From NCBI GenBank assembly GCA_900546055.1, contig URBG01000020.1, positions 1 through 25,025 on the forward strand: DNA of 25,025 nucleotides, given 5' to 3'. The position numbers and the translations under genes were made by a program. The notes beneath the pieces are model-generated. The model saw only the letters and a program-made list of their open reading frames with translations, was not told the origin of the DNA and searched no databases. Below are positions 7,481 through 15,872 of the stretch, one piece after another. Every line of letters starts with the position of its first letter. The first letter of the stretch is position 1. Source of the stretch: an uncultured Mycoplasmatota bacterium (GTDB taxonomy: Bacteria; Bacillota_I; Bacilli_A; RF39; UBA660).

Positions 7481-9836
7481 AATTGTTTTTATTTTTCCAT
7501 TTCCAATTTTTAATTTCTGGCATATCTTCACCATTTTCTCTAATGTAAGCATTATGGGTTATGATTTTATTCTTCATTTCCTCCATTAAATATATCTCTT
7601 TGCTTCCTTGCTTTGGAAGATGCTCAATAACGTCTTGAACTAGATGGAATCTGTCAATTTTGTTTTGAACGCGCATATCAAATGGCGTTGTTATTGTTCC
7701 TTCTTCTAAATAACCATGAACTGAAATATTACGATTAGTCCTTAGATAAGTCAATTCGTGAATTAACGTTGGATAACCGTGATAAGTAAAAATAATTGGC
7801 TTATTTTTAGTGAAAAGCAAATTATACTCTTCATCACTTAAAGCATGGGGATGTTTAGTTGGAGACTCTAATTTCATTAAATCGACAATATTTATACATC
7901 TAATTTTAATATTAGGCAATTCTTTATTTAAAATAGAAATCGCTGCAATGGTTTCTAAGGTTGGCGTATCACCGCAGCAAGCCATAATAACATCAGGCTC
8001 TTCATTTTGGTCATTACTTGCCCATGGCCAAATTCCAATACCTTTAGTGCAGTGGATTTTGGCTTCTTCCATTGAAAGCCATTGAAAACTTGGATGTTTT
8101 GAGGCAACTATTACATTGACGTAATTACGACTTTTAATGCAGTGATCAAAGCAAGACAATAGGCAATTAGCGTCTGGTGGGAGATACATTCTTACAACAT
8201 CAGCTTTTTTATTGGCAATATGATCTAAAAACCCTGGGTCTTGATGGGTAAAACCATTGTGGTCTTGTTGCCAAACATTTGAGGTTAAAATTAAATTTAA
8301 TGAGGCAATATCACGGCGCCAAGAAATTTGATTACATACTTTAAGCCATTTTGCATGCTGCGAAACCATTGAATCAACAATGCGAATAAAGGCTTCATAG
8401 CTCGTAAAAAATCCATGTCTTCCAGTTAATAAATATCCTTCTAACCAGCCTTCACACATATGTTCAGAAAGATAAGAATCCATAATTCGACCATTGGGGT
8501 TTAAGTGCTCATCATTTTCAATTATTGGTTCTTGCCAATCACGATCTGTTACTTCGAACATTTTATATAGGCGGTTTGACATAGCTTCATCTGGGCTAAA
8601 TGTTCTAAAATTATTTGGATTATTTTTGATAATATCGCGAACATAGCCACTTAATTCTAACATGTCTTGTGTAACTGTTTCTCCATGTTTTTTTACTTCA
8701 ATAGCATAATCTTGAAAATTAGGTAAAATAAGGTCTTTTAAAAGTAATCCTCCATTGGCATAAGGACTTGCGCCCATTCGTTTTTGACCATCGGGTGTTA
8801 ATTTTTTTATTTCTGGCTTTAATTTTCCTTCGACGTCAAATAGTTCTTCAGGATGATAACTTTTTAACCATGTTTCTAGCTCCTTGATATGATCCATACT
8901 TTCCATTGAAATAGGAACTTGGTGAGCTCTAAAAGTACCTTCAACTTTTTTGTCGTCAACTATTTTGGGACCGGTCCAACCTTTTGGAGTTTTTAAAATA
9001 ATCATTGGCCATAGCGGTAATTCTTCATCGCTACCTTTACGAGATTTATCCCATATTTCGATAATTTGATTTATCACTGAGTCCATTGTTTTGGCCATTA
9101 GATGATGCATTGTTTTTGGATCATCACCTTCAACCAAATATGGTTTATAACCAAGTGCATAAAAATAACTGCCTAATTCTTTATTTTTCATTCTAGAAAA
9201 AACAGTTGGATTGCTTATTTTATATCCATTTAAATTCAAAATAGGAATAACTGCTCCATCGGTTTTGGGATTTATAAATTTATTAGAATGCCAAGAAGTT
9301 GCTAAAGGACCAGTTTCTGCTTCGCCATCACCAATAACACACGCGGCTATTAAATTTGGGTTATCAAGAACAGCGCCATAAGCATGAGCCAAAGAATACC
9401 CTAGTTCCCCACCTTCGTGAATACTTCCAGGGTTTTCTGGTGCAGCATGACTTGAAATACCGCCAGGAAATGAAAACTGTTTAAATAGTTTCTTTAGTCC
9501 ATCTTCGTCTTCGGTGATGTTTGGATAGAATTCACTGTAACTACCTTCTAGATAAGTGTTGGCAACCAAAAAATTGCCGCCATGTCCAGGGCCAGAAATA
9601 TAAATCATATCTAAATTATATTTTCTAATAACTCTGTTTAAATGAGTATAAACAAAATTTTGAGCTGGAACAGTTCCCCAATGCCCTACTATTTTCTTTT
9701 TAATGTCCTTTTCTGTTAAAGGCTCTTTTAATAATGGATTATCAAGTAAATATAATTGAGCGGCAGAAAGATAGTTAGCGGCTCTAAAATACTTATCTAA
9801 TAATTCGATTTCTTTATTGCTTGTCTCTTTGGTCAT
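7479..9836 (-). CDS. xfp: Xylulose-5-phosphate/fructose-6-phosphate phosphoketolase
   Basis: Thiamine-diphosphate enzyme that splits xylulose-5-P (and often fructose-6-P) with phosphate to acetyl-phosphate plus a sugar phosphate, the key step of heterolactic or bifid-type sugar fermentation. The 785-residue length is typical. Visible family blocks are GHWGTVPAQNF (51-61), SGPGHGG (81-87), FPGGISSHAAPENPGS (123-138), the ThDP/Mg motif GDGEAETGPLATSWH (169-183), and NLNGYKISNPT just after residue 200. It stands alone on its own promoter. Acetate kinase, which would convert acetyl-P to acetate and ATP, is not in the window. Whether it prefers the C5 or both substrates cannot be told from sequence alone. 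Confidence 0.95.
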   Translation of the reverse strand: MTKETSNKEIELLDKYFRAANYLSAAQLYLLDNPLLKEPLTEKDIKKKIVGHWGTVPAQNFVYTHLNRVIRKYNLDMIYISGPGHGGNFLVANTYLEGSYSEFYPNITEDEDGLKKLFKQFSFPGGISSHAAPENPGSIHEGGELGYSLAHAYGAVLDNPNLIAACVIGDGEAETGPLATSWHSNKFINPKTDGAVIPILNLNGYKISNPTVFSRMKNKELGSYFYALGYKPYLVEGDDPKTMHHLMAKTMDSVINQIIEIWDKSRKGSDEELPLWPMIILKTPKGWTGPKIVDDKKVEGTFRAHQVPISMESMDHIKELETWLKSYHPEELFDVEGKLKPEIKKLTPDGQKRMGASPYANGGLLLKDLILPNFQDYAIEVKKHGETVTQDMLELSGYVRDIIKNNPNNFRTFSPDEAMSNRLYKMFEVTDRDWQEPIIENDEHLNPNGRIMDSYLSEHMCEGWLEGYLLTGRHGFFTSYEAFIRIVDSMVSQHAKWLKVCNQISWRRDIASLNLILTSNVWQQDHNGFTHQDPGFLDHIANKKADVVRMYLPPDANCLLSCFDHCIKSRNYVNVIVASKHPSFQWLSMEEAKIHCTKGIGIWPWASNDQNEEPDVIMACCGDTPTLETIAAISILNKELPNIKIRCINIVDLMKLESPTKHPHALSDEEYNLLFTKNKPIIFTYHGYPTLIHELTYLRTNRNISVHGYLEEGTITTPFDMRVQNKIDRFHLVQDVIEHLPKQGSKEIYLMEEMKNKIITHNAYIRENGEDMPEIKNWKWKNKNN

Positions 9837-9862
9837 ATTATTCCCCTTCTATTCTAATTAAT

Positions 9863-9871
9863 ATTATAGCA
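9863..9871 (-). promoter_or_regulatory. Extended -10 promoter of the phosphoketolase gene
   Basis: Minus strand TGCTATAAT, about 26 bases before the start codon and followed by an AAGGGG ribosome site. The -35 position (TTAAAA at 17-base spacing) is poor, so recognition would depend on the extended -10. Confidence 0.65.
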
Positions 9872-9973
9872 TACTTAATTTAAAATTTTAAGATTGTTTT
9901 TTTATTTGTTTCGATAATGTTATTTTAATTAACTCTTTAATGCTTTTAACATAGTTACTTTTTATTATGTAAT

Positions 9974-10003
9974 AAAAAATAATTAGCTTTAGACTAACTA
10001 TTT
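9974..10003 (-). terminator. mutS terminator enclosing the stop codon
   Basis: Minus strand: a 10-bp stem (10003-9994 with 9986-9977, one G-U pair), a 7-base loop, then T-rich sequence opposite 9974-9979. The mutS TAG (9996-9994) is part of the stem. Confidence 0.8.
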
Positions 10004-12531
10004 TTATTTATTTCTTTTAATTGATACAAAATATTTAAAGCCTCTAACGGTGTTACTTCTAATGGGTCAATTTTATTTAGCTCTTCTTCAACTTTTGATT
10101 GTTTCGGAATTAGTTCATCAATTGGCAATGCTTCTTGAACTCTAATATCACGTTTTTGTTCGTTACCTTCATAAACTTTTAAAATTTCAGTAGCTCTTTT
10201 AATAAGAGATTCTGGAAGGTTAGCAAGTTTGGCAACGTGAATACCGTAGCTCTTATCGACACTACCTTCCTTTATTTTATGAAGAAAGGTTATTTTACCA
10301 TCTTCCTCATAAGCACTTACATGAATATTTCTTAAACCTGGTAGAGTGTTTTCTAAGTCCGTTAATTCATGATAATGAGTGGAAAAGAAGGTTTTCCCTT
10401 TAATATTTTGATGGATATACTCAATAATGGATTGCGCTAAAGCCATTCCATCGAAAGTAGCGGTTCCTCTACCTAGTTCATCAAAAAGCAATAAGCTATT
10501 TTCTGTAGCGTTACTAATAGCATTATTAGCTTCCATCATTTCGACCATAAATGTTGATTCACCACTTACTAAATCATCACTGGCGCCAATTCTAGTAAAT
10601 ATAGAATCAAATACTGGAAGTTTAGCTTCTTTTGCAGGAACAAAACAACCGATTTGAGCCATGATGGCTATTATAGCCATTTGACGCATATATGTCGATT
10701 TTCCGGCCATGTTTGGTCCAGTGATTAACAATATGTTGGTCTCTTTATCCATAATAATGTCATTGGATACAAATTCAGTATCGATCACCTTTTCAACAAC
10801 TGGGTGACGTGATTCTTTAATACACAATTCTTTTTCGGTTAATGTTGGTCTAACGTAGTTGTTTTGTTCACTAACGGTGGCGAATGATTGCATTACATCA
10901 ATTTCGCTAATTATTTTAGCGATTTCTTGAAGCTTTGGAATATAAGTTTTAACTTCATCACGAATGCTTGAAAATAAGCTGTATTCAAGCTCGATTATTT
11001 TTTCTTCAGCATTTAAAATTAAAGCTTCTTTTTCCTTTAAAACTGGGCTAATATATCTTTCACAGTTAGCCAAGGTTTGTTTTCGCTGGTAGCCAAATTC
11101 GTCTTTAACCATATCCATATTGCCTTTGCTGACTTCAATATAATATCCAAATACACGATTATACCCAATTTTAAGATTTTTAATGCCAGTACGCTCACGC
11201 TCTTCTTGTTCAAATCTAGCGACAAAGTCTTTACCGCCTTTACGAAGGTCTTTTAATTCATCTAATTCAGCATTAAAGCCATCTTTAATTAAATATCCTT
11301 CTTTTAATCCCATAGGTGGGTTTTCATAAATACTATGCTCTAATAATTTATATAAATCATTTAACGGTTCTAATTCTTTATGAAAGCTAATTTGTTTTAA
11401 TAATTCACTAATTTGAGGCAAAACTTTTATTGAATTTCTTAGTTGAAGCATGTCTCTAGCATTGGCATTACCAAAAGCTATTTTGCCACTTAAACGTTCA
11501 AGGTCGTAAACTTCCATTAAATAAGTTTCTAAATCACTTTTAATTATAAATTCTTTTAGTAATATATCGACACAATTGTAACGTTCTTCAATACTTTTCT
11601 TATCGATCAATGGGCTTAAAATATATTTTTTTAATAGTCTAGCCCCCATCGCCGTTTTTGTTTTATCTAAAAGCCAAACTAATGAATAATTACGTTGCTT
11701 TAATCTTAAAGTTTCAATAAGCTCAAGATTACGTTTTGTATGAACATCCATTTTTAAATAATTTTTTGTTTCTTTAATTTGGACTGGTTGAAGATGTTCT
11801 AAACTACGTTTTTGGTTATTTTCGATATAAGCAATTAAGTGTTTAACAGTTTCTATATAACGTTGATCAGCTAATTCACTATAAACTTTAGCATAATTTT
11901 CAGTTGTATTTTCAGTAATGGTAATTGTTAAATGAAATTGGTTTTTTAAAATTGAGTAAATACTTTTATCAACTTTTTCGGTAATTACTACTTCCTTAAC
12001 ACCTAAATTAACTATTTCACTAACTACTTTTGATGGATTATGTTCTATTAATAAAGCATAAATTTCACCAGTTGAAACGTCGGCATAGCTAATACCATAA
12101 GCATGTTTAAAATCAACAATATTAGCAATGAAATTAAAATCATCAGACTTCAAAGTGTCACCATTCATGACAGTTCCGGAACTGATGATTTGGATAATAT
12201 CACGTTTAACGATTCCTTTAACATCTTTAGCATCTTCCAGTTGCTCACAAATACCAACTTTATAACCCTTTTCGATTAATCTATCTATATACCCTGATGC
12301 AGCATGGTGTGGGATCCCACACATAGGTATTCTTTCATCTAAACCAGCGGATTTGCCAGTTAAAGTTAATTCTAGTTCATGACTAAGTAAAATAGCATCA
12401 TCGAAGAACATTTCATAGAAATCTCCTAGCCTAAAAAAGATTATTAAATCTTCATTGGCGTTTTTAATTTCTAAATACTGTTTCATCATTGGGGTTACTT
12501 TATTTAAATCTACATCTTTTCGTTCCATCAT
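9994..12531 (-). CDS. mutS: DNA mismatch repair protein MutS
   Basis: Recognises base mismatches after replication and starts repair. The 845-residue product has normal MutS1 length. It has the mismatch-binding motif FFRLGDFYE (32-40, the Phe-x-Glu being F38 and E40), connector, lever and clamp regions, and a complete ABC-type ATPase: Walker A GPNMAGKST (605-613), signature DLVSGESTFMVEM (653-665), Walker B LLLFDELGRGT (680-690) and STHYHE (717-722). The C-terminal DPLEVTPLEALNILYQLKEI tail matches canonical MutS and distinguishes it from MutS2. The start is one of two adjacent ATGs behind a GGTGAT site. It is transcribed alone from the promoter at 12564-12593, and mutL is not adjacent. Confidence 0.97.
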   Translation of the reverse strand: MMERKDVDLNKVTPMMKQYLEIKNANEDLIIFFRLGDFYEMFFDDAILLSHELELTLTGKSAGLDERIPMCGIPHHAASGYIDRLIEKGYKVGICEQLEDAKDVKGIVKRDIIQIISSGTVMNGDTLKSDDFNFIANIVDFKHAYGISYADVSTGEIYALLIEHNPSKVVSEIVNLGVKEVVITEKVDKSIYSILKNQFHLTITITENTTENYAKVYSELADQRYIETVKHLIAYIENNQKRSLEHLQPVQIKETKNYLKMDVHTKRNLELIETLRLKQRNYSLVWLLDKTKTAMGARLLKKYILSPLIDKKSIEERYNCVDILLKEFIIKSDLETYLMEVYDLERLSGKIAFGNANARDMLQLRNSIKVLPQISELLKQISFHKELEPLNDLYKLLEHSIYENPPMGLKEGYLIKDGFNAELDELKDLRKGGKDFVARFEQEERERTGIKNLKIGYNRVFGYYIEVSKGNMDMVKDEFGYQRKQTLANCERYISPVLKEKEALILNAEEKIIELEYSLFSSIRDEVKTYIPKLQEIAKIISEIDVMQSFATVSEQNNYVRPTLTEKELCIKESRHPVVEKVIDTEFVSNDIIMDKETNILLITGPNMAGKSTYMRQMAIIAIMAQIGCFVPAKEAKLPVFDSIFTRIGASDDLVSGESTFMVEMMEANNAISNATENSLLLFDELGRGTATFDGMALAQSIIEYIHQNIKGKTFFSTHYHELTDLENTLPGLRNIHVSAYEEDGKITFLHKIKEGSVDKSYGIHVAKLANLPESLIKRATEILKVYEGNEQKRDIRVQEALPIDELIPKQSKVEEELNKIDPLEVTPLEALNILYQLKEINKNS

Positions 12532-12563
12532 ATCACCAACATCTAACTTTCTAATGCATTTAT

Positions 12564-12593
12564 ATTATAATACATTTCAAGGGAAATAGTCAA
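12564..12593 (-). promoter_or_regulatory. mutS promoter
   Basis: Minus strand: -35 TTGACT (12593-12588), an 18-base spacer and -10 TATAAT (12569-12564), about 32 bases before the start codon. This is one of the best consensus matches in the window. Confidence 0.8.
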
Positions 12594-12598
12594 TGAAA

Positions 12599-12615
12599 TA
12601 ACGGCATTACCGTTA
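12599..12615. repeat. Perfect inverted repeat just upstream of the mutS promoter
   Basis: TAACGG (12599-12604) and CCGTTA (12610-12615) flank a 5-base spacer, 5 bases beyond the -35 box of mutS. It could be a small operator or chance; there is no T-run to make it a terminator. Confidence 0.4.
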
Positions 12616-12685
12616 GCTTTTCGCCTAATTTTTTTATAAATTTATCCTGTTTCTTCTCATCTTTTAATTTCAATATTTTCCATTT

Positions 12686-12709
12686 AAAAACTACCTTTTT
12701 AGGTAGTTT
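12686..12709 (-). terminator. ylbL terminator built from the last codons
   Basis: Minus strand: AAACTACCT (12709-12701), a 4-base AAAA loop, AGGTAGTTT (12696-12688), then T. The perfect 9-bp stem contains the final codons and the TAG stop. Confidence 0.85.
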
Positions 12710-13698
12710 AGAGCCTCATCAAATGTTTCGATTGGAACTATATCAATGTCGTACCCTTTTTTATTTTTAAGGTCTCTAGCTTCAACATAGTTTTCACCCT
12801 GTGGAACAAGGAAAACGTCAGCTTTTTCTTTTACAGCCCCCATTAATTTATATTTGATACCACTGATTTCTCCAACGTTTCCATTTCGATCAATGGTTCC
12901 AGTTCCTACTATTTTTTGGCCATTGGTTAAGTCTATTTTGTTTAAATAACTGTAAACAGTAAGAGCCATCATTAGACCGCCAGAAGATCCTGATTCACTA
13001 TCTTTAAATTTTAAATCAACATGATGATCAGATTTAATATCCAAAGTTTCAGTAATGATAATACCTGCTTTAGCCTCACCGTTGACGTCAATTAAAGTTG
13101 TTTTACATTGTTTTTGTTTTCCGTCTCTAATAACGGTAAAGTTTATTTTATCGTTTGGTTTTTTGTCTTTAACAAAATCGTATAAATCCTGTTTTTGTTT
13201 AATTGTTTTACCATCAACTTTAATAATTTGATCTTTTACTTTTAAATTGGTTTTAGCTAAATCATCGACATAGGTTACATATACTTTGTTATTTTCAGTT
13301 TTGTAATCAATGTCTGAATGATCATAAGCAACTAAAACAGCGATATCGTTAGCCTCTTCTAGAAGCATTTTATTGCGGTATTCTTCGTCTTCAATTGTTT
13401 CGTCACCGACGGTTACTTCTTCTTCTTTAGCAATGTCCCAATTAGGATTTATTAAAGCATAAAGCAACATCGGAATGGTCCCTTCTACTTGGGAAACATA
13501 CGCCATATTAAGAGAACCAGATAATTTGAAATCGGTAGCAATATCGACCTTCTCTTTGGTATCAATTGTTCCTCCTGGCGCTGAAATATAGTATGGTAAT
13601 CTTACAGTGACAAGAATAATGGCGATAACGATTATTAACAGGCTTATAAAGTTTTCTTTAATGTAATTTTTAGTTTTTTCATATATTTTAGTAAACAT
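12691..13698 (-). CDS. ylbL: YlbL/SepM-like membrane PDZ and Lon-type serine protease
   Basis: Membrane-anchored Ser/Lys protease of the YlbL family; relatives cleave extracellular or membrane peptides, for example SepM, which matures a competence peptide in Streptococcus. The 335 residues comprise one N-terminal membrane helix (about 17-33), the family signature PYYISAPGGTID (35-46), a PDZ region (about 145-205) and a Lon-type proteolytic domain. The probable catalytic Ser is S239 in SGSSGGLMMAL (236-246) and the probable Lys is K284 in GIKYKLMGA (280-288). Many family members have GPSAG at the nucleophile, so GSSGG is a variant. It is divergent from ylbJ across 46 bases; ylbJ and ylbL are also near neighbours in Bacillus. 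The ribosome site is AAAGGA. Confidence 0.9.
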   Translation of the reverse strand: MFTKIYEKTKNYIKENFISLLIIVIAIILVTVRLPYYISAPGGTIDTKEKVDIATDFKLSGSLNMAYVSQVEGTIPMLLYALINPNWDIAKEEEVTVGDETIEDEEYRNKMLLEEANDIAVLVAYDHSDIDYKTENNKVYVTYVDDLAKTNLKVKDQIIKVDGKTIKQKQDLYDFVKDKKPNDKINFTVIRDGKQKQCKTTLIDVNGEAKAGIIITETLDIKSDHHVDLKFKDSESGSSGGLMMALTVYSYLNKIDLTNGQKIVGTGTIDRNGNVGEISGIKYKLMGAVKEKADVFLVPQGENYVEARDLKNKKGYDIDIVPIETFDEALNYLKR

Positions 13699-13744
13699 AG
13701 GTCAATCCTTTCTATTATTAAAATATACTTACATAGGTGAATTT

Positions 13745-14722
13745 ATGAAAAAATGGGTCAGCGTAGTTACAGTATTAATTTTAATGTTCCTTTGTTTTGA
13801 AATACTAACAGAGTCAAAAAGTATTTTAGATTCTGTTTCTTTTTCGCTGGCAATTTGGAAAAATAATATTTTTCCATCGCTTTTTCCCTTTTTTGTTTTA
13901 TCAGAGATTATGATAAAGTATGGAATTCCTGAGTTTATTGGTAATTTACTCAAACCATTTATGAATAAATTATTTAAAATTAAAAGCTCAGCTGCTTTTG
14001 TCTTTGTCATGAGTATTATATCAGGAAATCCAGCAAACGCAAAGTATACAAGGGAATTATATTTAAATGGTGATTTGAATGTTCATGAGGCAACGAAAAT
14101 TTTGTGTTTTTCATGTTTTGCCAATCCTTTGTTTATTTTGGGAACGGTAGCCTTATTATTTTTGAATAATAAGGAGGTTGGCATTTTAATTCTACTATGT
14201 CATTATGCAGGAAATCTTATAATTGGTTTTATTATGAGGAATTACTATCCAAGTAAAAAGGAAAATGAAAAAGTAAGTTTTTCTAGAGCTATTAACAGTA
14301 TGCACCAAAAAAGAATTAGTAATAAAAGTGGTTTTGGAACGATCTTCACTAATTCTTTAGTTAACAGTATTAATACCCTTTTACTTATCTTAGGGGTTAT
14401 GACAATGTGTTTGGTTTTTACAACAATCATCGATAACAATGTTAATTTAAATAGTGTTTTTCAAAGTATTTTAAATGGCTTTATCGAAATGACTCAAGGT
14501 TTAAAATACATAAGTTTAGAAGCAATACCACTTAAAATCAAATGCGTTTTATCCGTAATGATCTTATCATTTGGTGGATTTAGTATTCACATGCAGATAG
14601 TTAGTATCTTAAGTGATACAGATATTAAGTATTTTCCTTTTTTATGCGCCCGCATGATGCATGCTATAATATCTGGGATTTTAATGTTTGTTTTATTTGA
14701 TTTTTGGATTAACTTGTTTTAA
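13745..14722 (+). CDS. ylbJ: YlbJ-like integral membrane protein (nucleoside-recognition/Gate family)
   Basis: A polytopic membrane protein of 325 residues resembling YlbJ, which in Bacillus is a sporulation integral membrane protein. Conserved pieces are IFPSLFPFFVLSE (42-54), ISGNPANAKYTRELY (92-106) and SCFANPLFILGTV (123-135), with about eight hydrophobic segments. Many homologues have GFPSGAKY where this one has GNPANAKY. It starts with AGGTG at good spacing. Its 3' end overlaps the convergent pilin gene by 4 bases and I see no hairpin terminator there. Its transported substrate is unknown, and a sporulation role cannot be assumed without other sporulation genes. Confidence 0.85.
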   Translation: MKKWVSVVTVLILMFLCFEILTESKSILDSVSFSLAIWKNNIFPSLFPFFVLSEIMIKYGIPEFIGNLLKPFMNKLFKIKSSAAFVFVMSIISGNPANAKYTRELYLNGDLNVHEATKILCFSCFANPLFILGTVALLFLNNKEVGILILLCHYAGNLIIGFIMRNYYPSKKENEKVSFSRAINSMHQKRISNKSGFGTIFTNSLVNSINTLLLILGVMTMCLVFTTIIDNNVNLNSVFQSILNGFIEMTQGLKYISLEAIPLKIKCVLSVMILSFGGFSIHMQIVSILSDTDIKYFPFLCARMMHAIISGILMFVLFDFWINLF

Positions 14723-15201
14723 TGAAATGTATAAATATAGTTAAACTTGACGTCTTCATTTAAGTTTCCACCAGTAACAATATAACTAATTTGAAGATAT
14801 GAGTTGTCTACATTTGGATCAGGAGCAACTAATGATACGGGTTCAGCAGCTAAAGTAGACACTTCTATTTCAACACCTTCTGGCATTGCTATTTTTTGCT
14901 TATCACCTATAGTAACGCCATCGGTGTTAACTACTATTTGATCGGTACTACCATCGAGATAAGTAACCGCGCAGCTATTGCCTGTACAAGTAGCAGCACT
15001 GATGTATTTTTTTGATAATTTATTGTTAATGTTAGTAGCTATTAAGGCGTTTTTATCCATGACTCTAGTTTTTAATGAATTATTAACGTAAACATCTTTT
15101 AACTCTAAAACTATTTCAAAAAGAAAGACAACGATAATCATGGTTAAAGTGAAAGATGCGAGTAATTCAACAACGGTAAATCCCTTTTTATTTAATTTCA
15201 C
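14719..15201 (-). CDS. Type IV prepilin-like protein (160 aa)
   Basis: Type IV pilin-like or pseudopilin protein. The N-terminus KLNKKGFTVVELLAS has the class I prepilin cleavage site (Gly then Phe) with Glu at +5, followed by a long hydrophobic helix (about residues 7-30). A Cys pair in ATCTGNSCAV could form a small disulfide loop. The start codon is GTG, chosen because AAGGAGG lies 7 bases upstream and the leader then has normal length. It lies 14 bases after the upstream pilin gene, so the two form an operon. It is probably a minor pilin or pseudopilin of a type IV pilus or competence apparatus. The globular part is not recognised. Confidence 0.85.
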   Translation of the reverse strand: MKLNKKGFTVVELLASFTLTMIIVVFLFEIVLELKDVYVNNSLKTRVMDKNALIATNINNKLSKKYISAATCTGNSCAVTYLDGSTDQIVVNTDGVTIGDKQKIAMPEGVEIEVSTLAAEPVSLVAPDPNVDNSYLQISYIVTGGNLNEDVKFNYIYTFH

Positions 15202-15215
15202 GGTAGGCCTCCTTT

Positions 15216-15767
15216 TTAACTAATCTTTCCGTACGTTATGGTAGCAAATGTTCCGTTTTTGTATTCAGCAATTAATCTATTTTTATTACTTTCTAACTCT
15301 ATTTGATTAATGAAATTACGCATTCCTTCGGAAATGTTTAGATTTTTGTTTTTGTTTACATATGTTTTTAAATTTGTTACGTCGGAGTTAGTAAACAGCA
15401 CGCTTCTAAACTCACCGGCATTAGCTAAAGTGTCACAGAGATTAGAATTAGCTAAGTTAGTATCAACTGTACAAAAAGTTCGTTCTCCTTCTTTTTTAAA
15501 ATTTTCAGTTTCAATAATTATTTTAAAAGGAGTGGTAGAATTAATTTGTCCACTTAAAGGTTTACTAGAACTTTCGTTTTGTGATACGTATTTTTTCACA
15601 CTGTTTAAATTATATATTCCTTCAACGGTATTATAGTTATAGCTATTATTATAATTTACAATTAGATTTTTAAACTGGGTGTAAAGAATAACTAAAACTG
15701 TCAAGCTGAAAGTGGCAACAACCAAGGTTTCAACCAATAAAAAACCTTTACTATTTAATTTTTTCAT
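15216..15767 (-). CDS. Type IV prepilin-like protein (183 aa)
   Basis: Starts MKKLNSKGFLLVETLVV, a class I prepilin leader with Gly-Phe cleavage site and Glu at +5, then a hydrophobic helix to about residue 31. The globular part is Asn/Ser-rich with a Cys pair around residues 98 and 109 (in FCTVDTNLANSNLC). It is the first gene of a two-gene pilin operon with AAGGAG as ribosome site, and is divergent from the PilB-like ATPase gene, the likely motor for the same filament. Major versus minor pilin status cannot be decided from this sequence. Confidence 0.85.
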   Translation of the reverse strand: MKKLNSKGFLLVETLVVATFSLTVLVILYTQFKNLIVNYNNSYNYNTVEGIYNLNSVKKYVSQNESSSKPLSGQINSTTPFKIIIETENFKKEGERTFCTVDTNLANSNLCDTLANAGEFRSVLFTNSDVTNLKTYVNKNKNLNISEGMRNFINQIELESNKNRLIAEYKNGTFATITYGKIS

Positions 15768-15785
15768 ATTTTGCTCCTTTTTAGT

Positions 15786-15819
15786 TTGTATTTATCTTGA
15801 ATATATTATATAATATATT
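15786..15819. promoter_or_regulatory. Divergent promoter region centred on a 20-bp perfect palindrome
   Basis: On the plus strand TTGTAT (15786-15791), a 17-base spacer and TATAAT (15809-15814) face the PilB-like gene. On the minus strand TATAAT (15810-15805) faces the pilins, with a poor -35. Both -10 boxes lie inside an A/T palindrome at 15800-15819, so the two promoters overlap and probably compete. Confidence 0.6.
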
Positions 15820-15872
15820 TAGGATAAATGCTAGTCCTTAAGTAAAAGAAAATAAAAGGAGTGTATAAGAAT

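Noticed and set aside
13695..13738. Direct repeat ACATAGGT at 13695 and 13731
   Set aside because: One copy covers the ylbL start codon and the other the ylbJ ribosome site. Such similarity is expected from translation signals.
13729..14010. Minus-strand open frame opposite ylbJ
   Set aside because: It lies within the ylbJ coding region and across the ylbL-ylbJ promoter gap, with no family features.
14700..14770. Terminator between convergent ylbJ and pilin genes
   Set aside because: Only weak GTTTTAA/TTAAAC-type pairing with a long loop and no T-run, so not reported as a terminator.
15861..15872. GTG at 15861 as start of the PilB-like gene
   Set aside because: It overlaps the AAGGAG site, which instead serves the ATG at 15873.
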